Below are positions 23,374 through 33,035 of a stretch of DNA of 64,000 nucleotides, one piece after another. Origin of the DNA: Sulfurimonas sp. GTDB lineage: Bacteria; Campylobacterota; Campylobacteria; Campylobacterales; Sulfurimonadaceae. The stretch spans positions 1-64,000 of the forward strand of contig NZ_JALXBK010000047.1 in assembly GCF_026991475.1 (NCBI RefSeq), given 5' to 3'. Positions within the stretch are counted from its first letter, which is position 1, and every line of letters begins with the position of its first letter. A program made the translations under genes and the position numbers. The notes below the pieces were generated by a model, which did no database searches, was not told the origin of the DNA, and saw nothing but the letters and a program-made list of their open reading frames with translations.

Positions 23374-25551
23374 TTATGCGAGACCTAAAGATATTTTATT
23401 TCCCTTAAATTCCAATATTTCTACTGTAACTTTTTGTCCCTCTTTTAAAACATCAGAGACATTTTGTACTCTCTCTTTAGAAATTTTAGAGATATGAAGC
23501 AGTCCATCCGTTCCATCAGGAAGCTCTACAAAAGCACCAAAATCGACAATGCGTTTTACAACACCCTCATATTTTTGACCTACTTCATATTTTATTTTCT
23601 CTTTTTTAGGAGCATTTACAATTCCGTGAATATGCTCTTTTGCACCCTGTACACCACTTTTATTTTTACCGGTAATTTTTACTTTACCATCTTTTTTATC
23701 AATATCTATGGCAACTTCAAATTTTTCAATAATCTCACGAATAGTTTTTCCAGCCTGTCCTATAATCTCACCAATAAATCCTGGATCAATGTGAAAAAAC
23801 TCTGTTGCAGGAAGAACGCCATCATTATACTCAATTGTTTTTTCTGCTTCTAACATAATGTCAATAATATGCGCACGCCCCTCTTTTGCTTGATAAAGAG
23901 CCTCTTTTAAAACACTTAAGCTAATACCACCTAGTTTAATATCCATCTGCATAGCTGTAATACCATCTTTAGAACCAGTTACTTTAAAGTCCATATCTCC
24001 ATCATGGTCTTCAAGCCCCATAATATCTGAAAGAATTGCATACTCATTTTCACGACTTACCATTCCCATAGCAATACCGGCAATAGTATCACTTGTCTCT
24101 ATTTCTGCAGCTTTAAGTGCCATATAGCCACCACATACTGTAGCCATAGAAGAAGAACCATTTGATTCTAAAATTTCTGAAACCAAACGCACAGTTTGTC
24201 CATCAAGATTAATAACAGGCTCCAAAGCACGCTTTGCAAGATTTCCATGACCCAGTTCTCGTCTTTTTGTTCCCATAACAGGTGATGCTTCACCTACAGA
24301 AAAACCTGGAAAATTGTAATGCACCATAAAGTTTTCATTTTGTGTACCACTGTCTGTGAGTGATTCAAACATTTGTGCATCTTTTGCTCCACCCATTGTA
24401 AGTGCCACCAATGCCTGCGTTTGACCGCGAGTAAAAAGACATGAAGAGTGTGCACTTGGAAGTACATTTGTATCTATTGTAATTGGTCGTACCTCATTTA
24501 AAGCACGCCCATCAGCTCGTACTTTATCGTTTAATATCTGCGCACGCACACGCTCCTTTTTTACCGATTCAATAGCAGCTTTAAGTTCTAACTCATCCCA
24601 TTCACTATTATTTTCTAAAATTTTCTTTCGTAAATTTCTCAGTGCAGTTGAGCGTTCAGATTTTGCCATCTGTTTTATAGCTGCATCAATATCTTGCATA
24701 TGATTGTCTGTTACAAAAAGAAGCATCTCTTCATTAAGAGCATCTTCTTTTAAATCAAGTGGCTGTAACTCTTTTTGATGTACTCCAAAAGAGACTTCAT
24801 ACTCCGTATTTGCAGCAAAAAGAGCTTTCTCTGTTTTTGCGAATACTTCTATAAGTTCATCTTCACTCATTGCGTTTGAAACATGTGTATCGAGAATAAT
24901 TGTGCCAAGGCTTGGGTCCATTAAAGGGTCTAACATTGGCTCATAACTATCTTCTACATCTATTTTTTCACTTCCAATTGAACGCATTTCAATCATTAGC
25001 AGGTCAGTTTTTGTACCAGAAAGATACAAGTCAAGTGTAGAATTTTTCAAATCACTCAAAGTAGGATTAAGAACTATTTCACCATCAATTTTAGCAGCTC
25101 TAATAGCACTTACACTTCTATTTATATCGATATTTGAAGTAAAAAGTGCAGCTGAAGCTGCATTTAGTGCAAGTACCTGCATATCTGAATCAACATCAGC
25201 ACTAAAGACCATAATTGTAACCTGCGTAGGATGTCCAAAACCTTTTGGAAAAAGCGGACGCAAAGATCTGTCAACAATTCGTGAAGTTAAAGTTTCAAAA
25301 TCACTCGGTTTTGTTTCACGCTTAAAAAAGCCGCCTGGTATTTTACCAGCAGCGTATGTTTTTTCTATATACTGCACAGTGAGTGGTAAAAAGTCATCTT
25401 TTACAATTTCTGTTTCATCTATTACAACTGTTGCGAGTATTACTGTTTTACCAGATTTAAGCCACGCCGATCCATTTGCCTGTTTTGCAACATATCCAAA
25501 AGAGTACTCTTCGGTTTTGTTTTCTAATTCTAATTTCACATCATATTTCAT
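23374..25551 (-). CDS. pnp: Polyribonucleotide nucleotidyltransferase (PNPase)
   Basis: 3'-5' phosphorolytic exoribonuclease. Two RNase PH domains (about 1-210 and 310-540; the second has FPGFSVGEASPVMGTKRREL and DIMGLEDHDGDMDFKVTGS), an intervening helical region, then the KH domain (FIGEIIGQAGKTIREIIEKF) and the S1 domain (VGQKYEGVVKRIVDFGAFVE). 725 aa, the normal length. ATG start, four bases into the end of the upstream PRTase gene. Confidence 0.97.
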   Translation of the reverse strand: MKYDVKLELENKTEEYSFGYVAKQANGSAWLKSGKTVILATVVIDETEIVKDDFLPLTVQYIEKTYAAGKIPGGFFKRETKPSDFETLTSRIVDRSLRPLFPKGFGHPTQVTIMVFSADVDSDMQVLALNAASAALFTSNIDINRSVSAIRAAKIDGEIVLNPTLSDLKNSTLDLYLSGTKTDLLMIEMRSIGSEKIDVEDSYEPMLDPLMDPSLGTIILDTHVSNAMSEDELIEVFAKTEKALFAANTEYEVSFGVHQKELQPLDLKEDALNEEMLLFVTDNHMQDIDAAIKQMAKSERSTALRNLRKKILENNSEWDELELKAAIESVKKERVRAQILNDKVRADGRALNEVRPITIDTNVLPSAHSSCLFTRGQTQALVALTMGGAKDAQMFESLTDSGTQNENFMVHYNFPGFSVGEASPVMGTKRRELGHGNLAKRALEPVINLDGQTVRLVSEILESNGSSSMATVCGGYMALKAAEIETSDTIAGIAMGMVSRENEYAILSDIMGLEDHDGDMDFKVTGSKDGITAMQMDIKLGGISLSVLKEALYQAKEGRAHIIDIMLEAEKTIEYNDGVLPATEFFHIDPGFIGEIIGQAGKTIREIIEKFEVAIDIDKKDGKVKITGKNKSGVQGAKEHIHGIVNAPKKEKIKYEVGQKYEGVVKRIVDFGAFVELPDGTDGLLHISKISKERVQNVSDVLKEGQKVTVEILEFKGNKISLGLA

Positions 25552-26204
25552 CTATTTTCCTCTAGTAATTTTTCAAGTTCTTCATCATTTACATCATTAA
25601 AATCTTTATAATAGAACTCTGTTTGTACATAATCCTCTATATCATAAAGAAAAAATATCTCATCCACAAAAGTTTCTAATATTTCGAGTACATCAGTAGG
25701 GATGAGCGGTACAGCTATATAAACAGCTTTTGGCTTTTGCGCCAAAATAGTTTTAAGTGCCGTCATAAACTTGCTACCCGTTTCGCTTCCATCATCTACA
25801 AGGAGCACCACCTCATTTTGCATATCTGGGAAGGGCTTTCCTTTTCTGTATTGATAGATATAGCTAAGTATATCTTCTTCATGCTTTCTATGAGCTTCCC
25901 CATAAATGTAGTCATATTGTACACCAAAAGAGTTTATAAGCTCCTCATTTAGTACTATCTCCTCATTTTCACTTACACGGGCAATTTCACATTCAGGATT
26001 GTTTGGTGCCATAATCGCTTCTGAAAACAAAATATCTAGGTGATTAGAATACTTTCCCCGTATTGTCATACCAAGTTCAAGTCCTGCACGAGAGACTGCA
26101 ACTATATTCCATTTTTCATCTCTAAACTTTTGCATAGGAAGAATATCTACAAGTTTTCGTGCAGCATCAGTTCTATTTAACAGTATATTTTTATATCTTT
26201 GCAC
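25548..26204 (-). CDS. Phosphoribosyltransferase-like protein
   Basis: The PRPP-binding signature VVLLVDDGSETGSKFMTALK is at about 131-150, with an N-terminal SRAGLELG loop and a long helical C terminus. This gene lies between lptD and pnp in Helicobacter and Campylobacter too. Substrate unknown; it may not be a purine salvage enzyme. GTG start preceded by AAAGGT. It overlaps pnp by four bases. Confidence 0.83.
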   Translation of the reverse strand: MQRYKNILLNRTDAARKLVDILPMQKFRDEKWNIVAVSRAGLELGMTIRGKYSNHLDILFSEAIMAPNNPECEIARVSENEEIVLNEELINSFGVQYDYIYGEAHRKHEEDILSYIYQYRKGKPFPDMQNEVVLLVDDGSETGSKFMTALKTILAQKPKAVYIAVPLIPTDVLEILETFVDEIFFLYDIEDYVQTEFYYKDFNDVNDEELEKLLEENR

Positions 26205-26216
26205 TCTATTTTACCT

Positions 26217-28385
26217 TTAGTTCGCTAATTTATATGAAAACAGGGAATTATTCGCACTAGGTTTCATAAATGGTTTTAAAATAATTGTTAAATAGATATA
26301 TTTATCATACACAGATGACTTACTTGTTTCACTATTTGTCAAAATAGGTCTATTATTCTCAGTGTATTTTATCCCAAAATCCCAACATCTTTTCTTATAC
26401 ATAAAACCAATTGAAGCACTTTTTTTCTCTTGTGTTTGCAAATCATAATTATAACTTGCATTATATGAGTAGTGAGATGAGTAGATATAATTAAGATTTG
26501 TTGTCAAATAACTTGTATATCTTTCATGATTTATAGTTTGTGGTAAAAAATCATCTTTAAAAAGATGTGAAGTAGAAAGTGTTACACCATAATTATGAAG
26601 GCTAATTTTATTAAATATTTTTGAAAATCTATTTTTATCATAATTATAAAACATATTATTATAGATTGAAAAGTAACTGTTCACCCTATAGTCCAGCTCA
26701 TTTTCCAACTCTCCATACCTTTGTTGAGAATTTGAGTATGAAATTCTTTGTGAGAGTCTCTGATAAAATATCTCTTTTTGTTTCGCATCATATAAATACT
26801 GTGTAAAATCAATTTTGGCAGCATTTTCTATATCACTTAAATTGTAAAATTCACACTGAGCATCAGCTTGATTTTCAGGATTTGAACAATAATCAGCGAC
26901 ATCTTTATAATATCCAGTTTTTCTTTCCCATGATGATTGGTTATAACTCATAGCCATTCCAATTACATGCGTATATTTTTCATACCTTTTTGTTAATTGT
27001 GTTGAAGCAGCAAACGTATGGTAGTTTCTAGCAAAATAACCTGTTTTGTAAGTAGAGTTTTCAGAAGCCGTTATAGCTGTTCCAAAGAAATTTGAATGCT
27101 GCAGATAAAGATTTGCTTGATAAGACAAATTTAGATACTCATCAAAGAGTGAAGTTTGCAATGCTATAGGAAGATTAATATCTGTTTGAATAACTTTTTT
27201 ACCCTTTTTTCTATAAATATTATTTCCTTGAACATCCAATGAATAAAGTAGATGGTTTTTTAATAATGTATTTAAATAGTGATGATAATGCAGTGTAGGA
27301 ATTTTTTGCAGAGTCTCATCATTTGAAGGAAGTGTTAAATCTTCATAATACTTCAAGTATGTACCAAAATAGTTCTCATTTGTATTGTAAAAGAGATTCA
27401 CTCTTGAGAGAATTTGTGTCGCTGTTGTCTGCCTTATTGTATCATTTGAGCTAAGGTTAATATAATCAACATCATTCATATGGTTTAAATCAACGTATAT
27501 GCCAGACTGTCCTTCATAATTTTCATGAAACCACTGATTAAGAAAATCACTGTTTTTATATTTAAAATTAAATCCAAAATGTGATTGATTAAGTAAATTA
27601 TTCTCTTGAAAATATGCATCTTTTTCTTTAAAATAACCTGCTCGAAATTCACCACCTGAGGTTGGAGAGTCTACAAAACGAAAATTTTCATAGATTCCTA
27701 CGCCTCTATTTGTTCGTACCTGTGGTAATAGTTCTAAATCCCACCAATTTTGTTCAGCAATATAGAGAGGTTGTTGAAAATAAAACCCTTCAGAGCTAGA
27801 GAGTCCTAAATCTGGAGTAAGCAAACCTGTACGTCTTGTAGTATCTAGGGAGTATCCAAAATAAGGTGTATAAAACAGAGGGATGTCATAAATATAGAGT
27901 CTTGTATTATATAGATTAACCCATTTTGTTTGAGTATTATAATCAGATGAGCTAAACTCCATTGTCCAGAGGGGATCTACAGGATTACATCCACTCACAA
28001 CACCAGAGGAGATCTTAATATTCTCCTTTTTACTCTCTCCCTTCTTTGCACTCATCCAAACTTGCGATCTATTCTCAAGCATATAAAAAGGCTGAAAACT
28101 TTTCTCTTTTTTAGCAATATTTAATTTTGCATAGTTTCCTAAAATTTTATATTTACCCTTGTTGTCAATACGAATATTATCGTAAAGTTCCAAATCTCCT
28201 GTTTTGCGATTATAAATTGCCCTTTTAGCTGTTAAAAGATAGTCTTTATAAGAAACACTCACCCCTCCACTTGCTTCTATCATACCATTTTTACTACTGA
28301 GAGTTGTAGCGTAAATTGCTACTTTGTCATCTGCGTTTACACAAGATAAAAAAAAGATAAAGAATAGAAGAAGAAATTTAAGCAT
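26217..28385 (-). CDS. lptD: LPS-assembly protein LptD
   Basis: Outer-membrane barrel that inserts lipopolysaccharide. Signal peptide MLKFLLLFFIFFLSCVNADD, then the LptA-like jellyroll (GMIEASGGVSVSYKDYLLTA and DLELYDNIRI, residues 30-120), then a large barrel of alternating aromatic strands with the conserved PLFYTPYFGYSLDTTRRTGL stretch near 172. 722 aa. Several cysteines are present (C95-type and C-terminal CWDFGIKY), matching the disulfide architecture of the family. Between PRTase and RDD genes, the conserved order. Confidence 0.93.
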   Translation of the reverse strand: MLKFLLLFFIFFLSCVNADDKVAIYATTLSSKNGMIEASGGVSVSYKDYLLTAKRAIYNRKTGDLELYDNIRIDNKGKYKILGNYAKLNIAKKEKSFQPFYMLENRSQVWMSAKKGESKKENIKISSGVVSGCNPVDPLWTMEFSSSDYNTQTKWVNLYNTRLYIYDIPLFYTPYFGYSLDTTRRTGLLTPDLGLSSSEGFYFQQPLYIAEQNWWDLELLPQVRTNRGVGIYENFRFVDSPTSGGEFRAGYFKEKDAYFQENNLLNQSHFGFNFKYKNSDFLNQWFHENYEGQSGIYVDLNHMNDVDYINLSSNDTIRQTTATQILSRVNLFYNTNENYFGTYLKYYEDLTLPSNDETLQKIPTLHYHHYLNTLLKNHLLYSLDVQGNNIYRKKGKKVIQTDINLPIALQTSLFDEYLNLSYQANLYLQHSNFFGTAITASENSTYKTGYFARNYHTFAASTQLTKRYEKYTHVIGMAMSYNQSSWERKTGYYKDVADYCSNPENQADAQCEFYNLSDIENAAKIDFTQYLYDAKQKEIFYQRLSQRISYSNSQQRYGELENELDYRVNSYFSIYNNMFYNYDKNRFSKIFNKISLHNYGVTLSTSHLFKDDFLPQTINHERYTSYLTTNLNYIYSSHYSYNASYNYDLQTQEKKSASIGFMYKKRCWDFGIKYTENNRPILTNSETSKSSVYDKYIYLTIILKPFMKPSANNSLFSYKLAN

Positions 28386-28827
28386 TTACTACCAGAGTTT
28401 TGGCAGTTTTATCATGCCATGTTTGACGGGTAGGATTCATTACTCCCCATAAAAATCCAAGATAAAAAAGCATTTCACTTATTATTCTAAAAATAGCACG
28501 ATTAAGGGAAACTACAAAACTTGGATTTGCCAAAGTTGCTATTTCTATCACTCGTATTTTAACCGCCAATTTTCCGAGTGTCGCACCATACTGCATTACA
28601 AAAAATGTCTGATAAACTATTTTCATCAGTAAATATTCAAAAAGATAACTGTTCGTTACTATAATAATATCTTGCATAGTTTTGGCATTTGAAAAAGTAT
28701 CAGACATTGCAATAACCAATAAAAATGAGAGTAGTATCTCATCTATCAAAAATGCCAAAGCCCTCTTTTGTATAGAGGCTAGTGTTAAATGTTCACGATG
28801 GAGTAAATTTTGGATATTTTCATTCAA
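28378..28827 (-). CDS. RDD-family membrane protein
   Basis: RDD domain with the marker ASIQKRALAFLIDEILLSFL and the GATLGKLAVKIRVI motif, three membrane helices and a C-terminal LGFLWGVMNPTRQTWHDKTA block that is typical. The frame is open back to a GTG at 28902, but this would overlap purD by 62 bases. A TTG at 28827 preceded by AGGA avoids that and gives 149 aa. Its end overlaps lptD by eight bases. Function unknown; adjacency to lptD is conserved in the phylum. Confidence 0.83.
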   Translation of the reverse strand: MNENIQNLLHREHLTLASIQKRALAFLIDEILLSFLLVIAMSDTFSNAKTMQDIIIVTNSYLFEYLLMKIVYQTFFVMQYGATLGKLAVKIRVIEIATLANPSFVVSLNRAIFRIISEMLFYLGFLWGVMNPTRQTWHDKTAKTLVVNA

Positions 28828-28840
28828 AGTTATCAGTTTC

Positions 28841-30106
28841 CTAAAGTGCTTGGTAGGCAATATCTCTGCGAAGTTTTTTTCCGGCAAAATGGACTTGACC
28901 ACATCTTAAATATGCTCTATCTCGTGCCTGCTTAATGCTATCACCCAAGCCAATACAGACTAAAACGCGTCCACCTGTTGCATAGAGTTTTCCATCTTCA
29001 AGCGTTACCCCAGCAAAAGAGATATGTGTATTTTTTGCAATCTCTTCATGTTTTACATCATCTAAAATAATCTCAGCTGGAGTAGAAGAACCATACGGAT
29101 AGTTTTCACTTGCCATTACAACACCAACAGCATACTGGTCTGAAAATTCTACTTTTATATCAGCTAAACGATTTGTAGCAGCCTTGTAAAACATATCAGA
29201 AACAGGAGATGTCATAAGAGGCATTAAAATCTCACATTCAGGATCACCAAAACGAACATTAAACTCTAAAGTTATTGGTTCTCCATTAACAACCATAATT
29301 CCAATAAAAAGAACACCTTCAAATGGTGCACCCTCTTTTTGCATACCGTCAAGCGTAGGACGAATAACTCTATCACGTACTTTTTGGTAAAGCTCTTCAT
29401 CAACAAGCGGTGTCGGTGCGTAAGCTCCCATTCCACCAGTATTTGGACCAGTATCTCCATCACCAATGCGTTTATGATCTTGTGCAGCAGGAAGTAAAAT
29501 GTAATCTTTACCATCACATACGGCAAACATAGAAAGCTCATAGCCATCTAAGAACTCTTCAACAATTACTTTTTTACCTGCATCTCCAAAGCTTTTACCA
29601 CTAAGCATCTCAGAAATTGCTTTTTTTGCTTCATCATGTGATTGGGCAATAATTACACCTTTACCACCACAAAGTCCATCTGCCTTAACTACGATTGGAG
29701 TGCTTAAACTATTTGTAAATTTAAATAAATCTTCAATAGAATCACTCTCAATATATTTCGCAGTAGGAATATTATACTTTGCCAAAAAGTTTTTCATATA
29801 AACTTTTGAACCTTCAAGTTGAGCAGCCTCTTTAGAGGGTCCAAAAATCGTAAGTCCATTTTCTTTAAATATATTAACAATACCATCAACCAAAGGTGCT
29901 TCTGGTCCTACTATTGTCAGTTCAATTTCATTCTCTTTTACAAATGTAACAAGTGCATCATAATCGCTAATAGCAATGTTTTTACCAAGTTCATTTGTAG
30001 CACCATTTCCAGGCTGAAAAAAGAGTTCATGTTCCTCTTGCTCATTTTTAATAGCACGACCTATAGAGTACTCTCTACCACCGCTTCCCAAAATTAATAT
30101 TTTCAT
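28841..30106 (-). CDS. purD: Phosphoribosylamine-glycine ligase
   Basis: Second step of purine synthesis. MKILILGSGGREYSIGRAIK at the start, the ATP-grasp block VVKADGLCGGKGVIIAQSHD and GPNTGGMGAYAPTPLVDEEL are diagnostic, with NVRFGDPECE near 290. ATG at 30106 with GGAG five bases upstream; an earlier frame start at 30157 is inside the leader. About 72 bases before it ends a 193-base structured RNA on the same strand. Confidence 0.97.
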   Translation of the reverse strand: MKILILGSGGREYSIGRAIKNEQEEHELFFQPGNGATNELGKNIAISDYDALVTFVKENEIELTIVGPEAPLVDGIVNIFKENGLTIFGPSKEAAQLEGSKVYMKNFLAKYNIPTAKYIESDSIEDLFKFTNSLSTPIVVKADGLCGGKGVIIAQSHDEAKKAISEMLSGKSFGDAGKKVIVEEFLDGYELSMFAVCDGKDYILLPAAQDHKRIGDGDTGPNTGGMGAYAPTPLVDEELYQKVRDRVIRPTLDGMQKEGAPFEGVLFIGIMVVNGEPITLEFNVRFGDPECEILMPLMTSPVSDMFYKAATNRLADIKVEFSDQYAVGVVMASENYPYGSSTPAEIILDDVKHEEIAKNTHISFAGVTLEDGKLYATGGRVLVCIGLGDSIKQARDRAYLRCGQVHFAGKKLRRDIAYQAL

Positions 30107-30177
30107 AAATTCTCCAAATAAAATAAAAAGTTTAATCAATCCACCATAATGGAGCAAATAAACTTTTCAAAAGAAGT

Positions 30178-30370
30178 ATCCAAGTAGCCGTCACACGTTG
30201 GCTTGGTTCTAAAAGCCGAATTTGGGTGAAGAGAAAATTGCCTAACGGCGACAGTTTCATCGGCAGAGTTAACATACCTCAAACGAAATCATCGACACAC
30301 GACAACCTTACTAATTCACGATTTGTATATGTAGAACCCGCATTGATGTGTTGACACGCACTACTCAGAT
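30178..30370 (-). ncRNA. ssrS: 6S-like RNA (purD RNA motif)
   Basis: On the minus strand TATAAT lies at 30377-30382, so a transcript should start near 30370. Its first ten bases ATCTGAGTAG pair perfectly (with two G-U) with CTACTTGGAT at 30178-30187. The stem continues with UGUC/GACG and ACAC/GUGU, and further in GGTTCTA pairs with TAGAACC. A long closing stem, a large internal bubble and about 193 nt are 6S RNA features. A conserved RNA upstream of purD in this phylum has been described as the purD motif, and I recall that it corresponds to 6S RNA. The fold is hand-drawn. Confidence 0.75.
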
Positions 30371-30405
30371 GGCGTTATTATACTAAAAAGATACTTGATT
30401 TATTT

Positions 30406-32967
30406 TTATTTTTCATCAAGATAGAGCTCAATTTCACTCAACAGTCGTAATAGATGTGCTTCAAAATTTTGAAATGCTTTTAATATTTTAGGATATTCTT
30501 GACGTTCTAACTCATATTCTAAAGATGCAACACTTTCACAAACTGAATATGCGCCAATATTTAGAGATACATCTTTTAAATCTCGTGCCAACATAATTGC
30601 ATCTTTATATTTTTTTTCTCCTATCATATTATTAAATGATTCAGCAGAGTTTGCATACATTGTTTGAAAATCACGTAGTAAAGATTTATAAAAATCTTTC
30701 TCTCCGTCAAACTTTCCTAACTCTTTGAGTGTTGCCAACTCACTCTCATCATCCTCTTTTGTTACATTTTCATCTACATTTATCTCTATTTTATTCGATA
30801 AAGCATCATAAATTTTTTGATAAAAATCATCTAAAATAATAGGCTTTGTAATATATCCCTGCATACCAACTGCAAAAGCTTTATCTTTTGCTTCTTGTTT
30901 AGATTTAGCACTCAACGCGATAATGGGGATATTATTATTCGTTTCATCTTTTCTAATCTCTATTGTAGCATCATATCCGTTGACAATAGGCATCTCAAGG
31001 TCCATAAGAATCAAATTATATTTATTGCCTTTTTTAATCAGATTAATAACCTCTTGCCCATTTGTCACAAAACTAATATCTGCTCCCGTTTTTTCCAAAA
31101 GATTTGCTAACACTTTATGATTTAATTTATTGTCCTCTGCAACTAGTATTTTCTTTAATGAGATCTCTTTAATTTTCTCTTTTGTTCTACTTACATCTAC
31201 TTCTGTTTTTAGCTCTTTAACACCATACATACCTACAAGTGTATCAAGTACATTTTGTTGTGTAAATGGTATTTTTAAAAAACCTGATATATCAAGTTTA
31301 TTCATTAGATTATCATCAATTTTCGTAAATCTATATGTTGTTAAAATAATTTTGCTCTTTGCTCTATTTTTAAAGTGCATTTTTTGAAGATTTTCAATTG
31401 ATTTTTCATTTATTTGTGCTTGATTAATAACAATTACATCATACTTCATTGTACTCTTAATCATATCTGCATCAAGATATGGTACAACATGCGTTTTATA
31501 TCGAAAGTAACGGAAGGCACGTAAAAGTGCAATCACATTTTTATTTGAATTTTCTACAATCAGAATAGTTTTGTCGAGATAATTTTTAGATGGAAGATGA
31601 TAATGACGATTGTTGTCAATATCAAAAACTTTTACCTCTGCTGTAAAGACAAAGGTAGTCCCAACATCTTTTTGACTGCGTACTTTTATAGTTCCACCCA
31701 TCTTTTCCACTAACTCTTTAGAGATTAAAAGCCCTAAACCAGTACCACCAAACTCTCTGGATGTTGAAATTTCAGCCTGTGAATAAGATTTAAAAATTTT
31801 CTCCAGTTGCTCCTGTGTCATTCCAATACCATCATCAATAACACTAAATTCTAAAATTATACTCTGTGTTCGTGTCTCTTTTTTTCTGATTTTTAAATTT
31901 ATATTTCCATTTTTGGCAAACTTGATCGCATTAGAGAGAAGATTGACAAGAACCTGCCCTAAACGCAGTGAATCACCAATAATATTTGCAGGAACACCAT
32001 TTTCAACTTCTAATGTAACATCAATATTATTATGTTTAGCTTGCAAATATGTACTACTTAACACATGTTCTATCATAGCATTAATGTTAAATTCTCTATT
32101 TTCTATTCTTAATTCACCTGCATTTATCTTTGAAATATCTAATATATCATCAATAATTTCTAAAGCTTTCTCTGCAGATTGTTCTATATTTTGTACATTC
32201 TCTTTTTGAAAAGTTGGTAGCTCATTTTCTAAAATCAATTGACTAAGACCCATCACTGAAGCGATAGGATTACGTAGTTCATGACTAACATGTGAAAGCA
32301 TTTTTTCTTTTGATTGCAGCTTACAATTTTTATTAGACAATTCAAATGACATCGTCTCATTCTTATTTTTCAACACACTGATTTTACGCATTAAAATCAA
32401 TATAATAATAAGTAATGCCACAATTATTAAGCCTATAATTAATAAGACGATAATTATATTTTCAGATTTAAAATTTTGAGGCTCTGTAACTACAGCAGGT
32501 TTCTCTTTTATCTCTTTTTTTACAATTTTTTCTGTTGCTTGAACCTTAGGAACTACTGGCATAACTTTTTTTTCTACTACAGGTCTCTTTATCTTAGGAG
32601 TTTTAATTTCTATTTTTTTAGGCTCTATCTTTTCTACCTTCACAGGTAAAGGTTTTATTTTTTTAGGATATGCACTTTTATACTTTATTCTTAAAGTATC
32701 TAGTAGTTTTTGTACAACTTCTTTATTTGTTAGCGGTTCTAAAACTATTATGTAGTATTCATTTGATTTAATTATTTTAAAATGAAAATGATACTTCTCT
32801 TGATACATCCGCATCTCTTTATGAGAATAAAGAAATTTTTCTGCTTTCTTAAGTGTTTGTTTTGCTGGAAGCTCTGACAAAAAAGAGCCTAATCGTATAC
32901 TTCTTACATATGTTGATGCATTCAAAGAGCTAAACATCACAAAGAACACCAATATTACATATCTCAT
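30406..32967 (-). CDS. Hybrid sensor histidine kinase with two REC domains and a degenerate HPt
   Basis: Membrane protein with signal peptide, a periplasmic lysine/proline-rich region and one transmembrane helix (about 172-196). The HisKA box is SHVSHELRNPIASVMGLSQL with phosphoacceptor His; a HATPase follows (NLLSNAIKFAKNG, DDGIGM, GGTGLGL). A first REC-like domain has VIVINQAQ where Asp is expected. The second REC is canonical (LVAEDNKLNH, LILMDLEMP, SAKSK, TKPI). The C terminus looks like an HPt but has ARDLKDVSLN with Arg in place of His. I choose the ATG at 32967; the ATG two codons earlier has GGG directly against it. Ligand unknown. Confidence 0.9.
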   Translation of the reverse strand: MRYVILVFFVMFSSLNASTYVRSIRLGSFLSELPAKQTLKKAEKFLYSHKEMRMYQEKYHFHFKIIKSNEYYIIVLEPLTNKEVVQKLLDTLRIKYKSAYPKKIKPLPVKVEKIEPKKIEIKTPKIKRPVVEKKVMPVVPKVQATEKIVKKEIKEKPAVVTEPQNFKSENIIIVLLIIGLIIVALLIIILILMRKISVLKNKNETMSFELSNKNCKLQSKEKMLSHVSHELRNPIASVMGLSQLILENELPTFQKENVQNIEQSAEKALEIIDDILDISKINAGELRIENREFNINAMIEHVLSSTYLQAKHNNIDVTLEVENGVPANIIGDSLRLGQVLVNLLSNAIKFAKNGNINLKIRKKETRTQSIILEFSVIDDGIGMTQEQLEKIFKSYSQAEISTSREFGGTGLGLLISKELVEKMGGTIKVRSQKDVGTTFVFTAEVKVFDIDNNRHYHLPSKNYLDKTILIVENSNKNVIALLRAFRYFRYKTHVVPYLDADMIKSTMKYDVIVINQAQINEKSIENLQKMHFKNRAKSKIILTTYRFTKIDDNLMNKLDISGFLKIPFTQQNVLDTLVGMYGVKELKTEVDVSRTKEKIKEISLKKILVAEDNKLNHKVLANLLEKTGADISFVTNGQEVINLIKKGNKYNLILMDLEMPIVNGYDATIEIRKDETNNNIPIIALSAKSKQEAKDKAFAVGMQGYITKPIILDDFYQKIYDALSNKIEINVDENVTKEDDESELATLKELGKFDGEKDFYKSLLRDFQTMYANSAESFNNMIGEKKYKDAIMLARDLKDVSLNIGAYSVCESVASLEYELERQEYPKILKAFQNFEAHLLRLLSEIELYLDEK

Positions 32968-33035
32968 GTTCATCCCTATTTTTTCTTTGAAGCATATTTA
33001 ATTTTCACTTAAGAAAGTGTTAAAAATCTATATTT

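Noticed and set aside
30178-30370. A tmRNA or RNase P RNA upstream of purD
   Set aside because: There is no tRNA-like end with TTCGAATCC/CCA, no tag reading frame, and no RNase P core motif. The overall fold fits 6S better.
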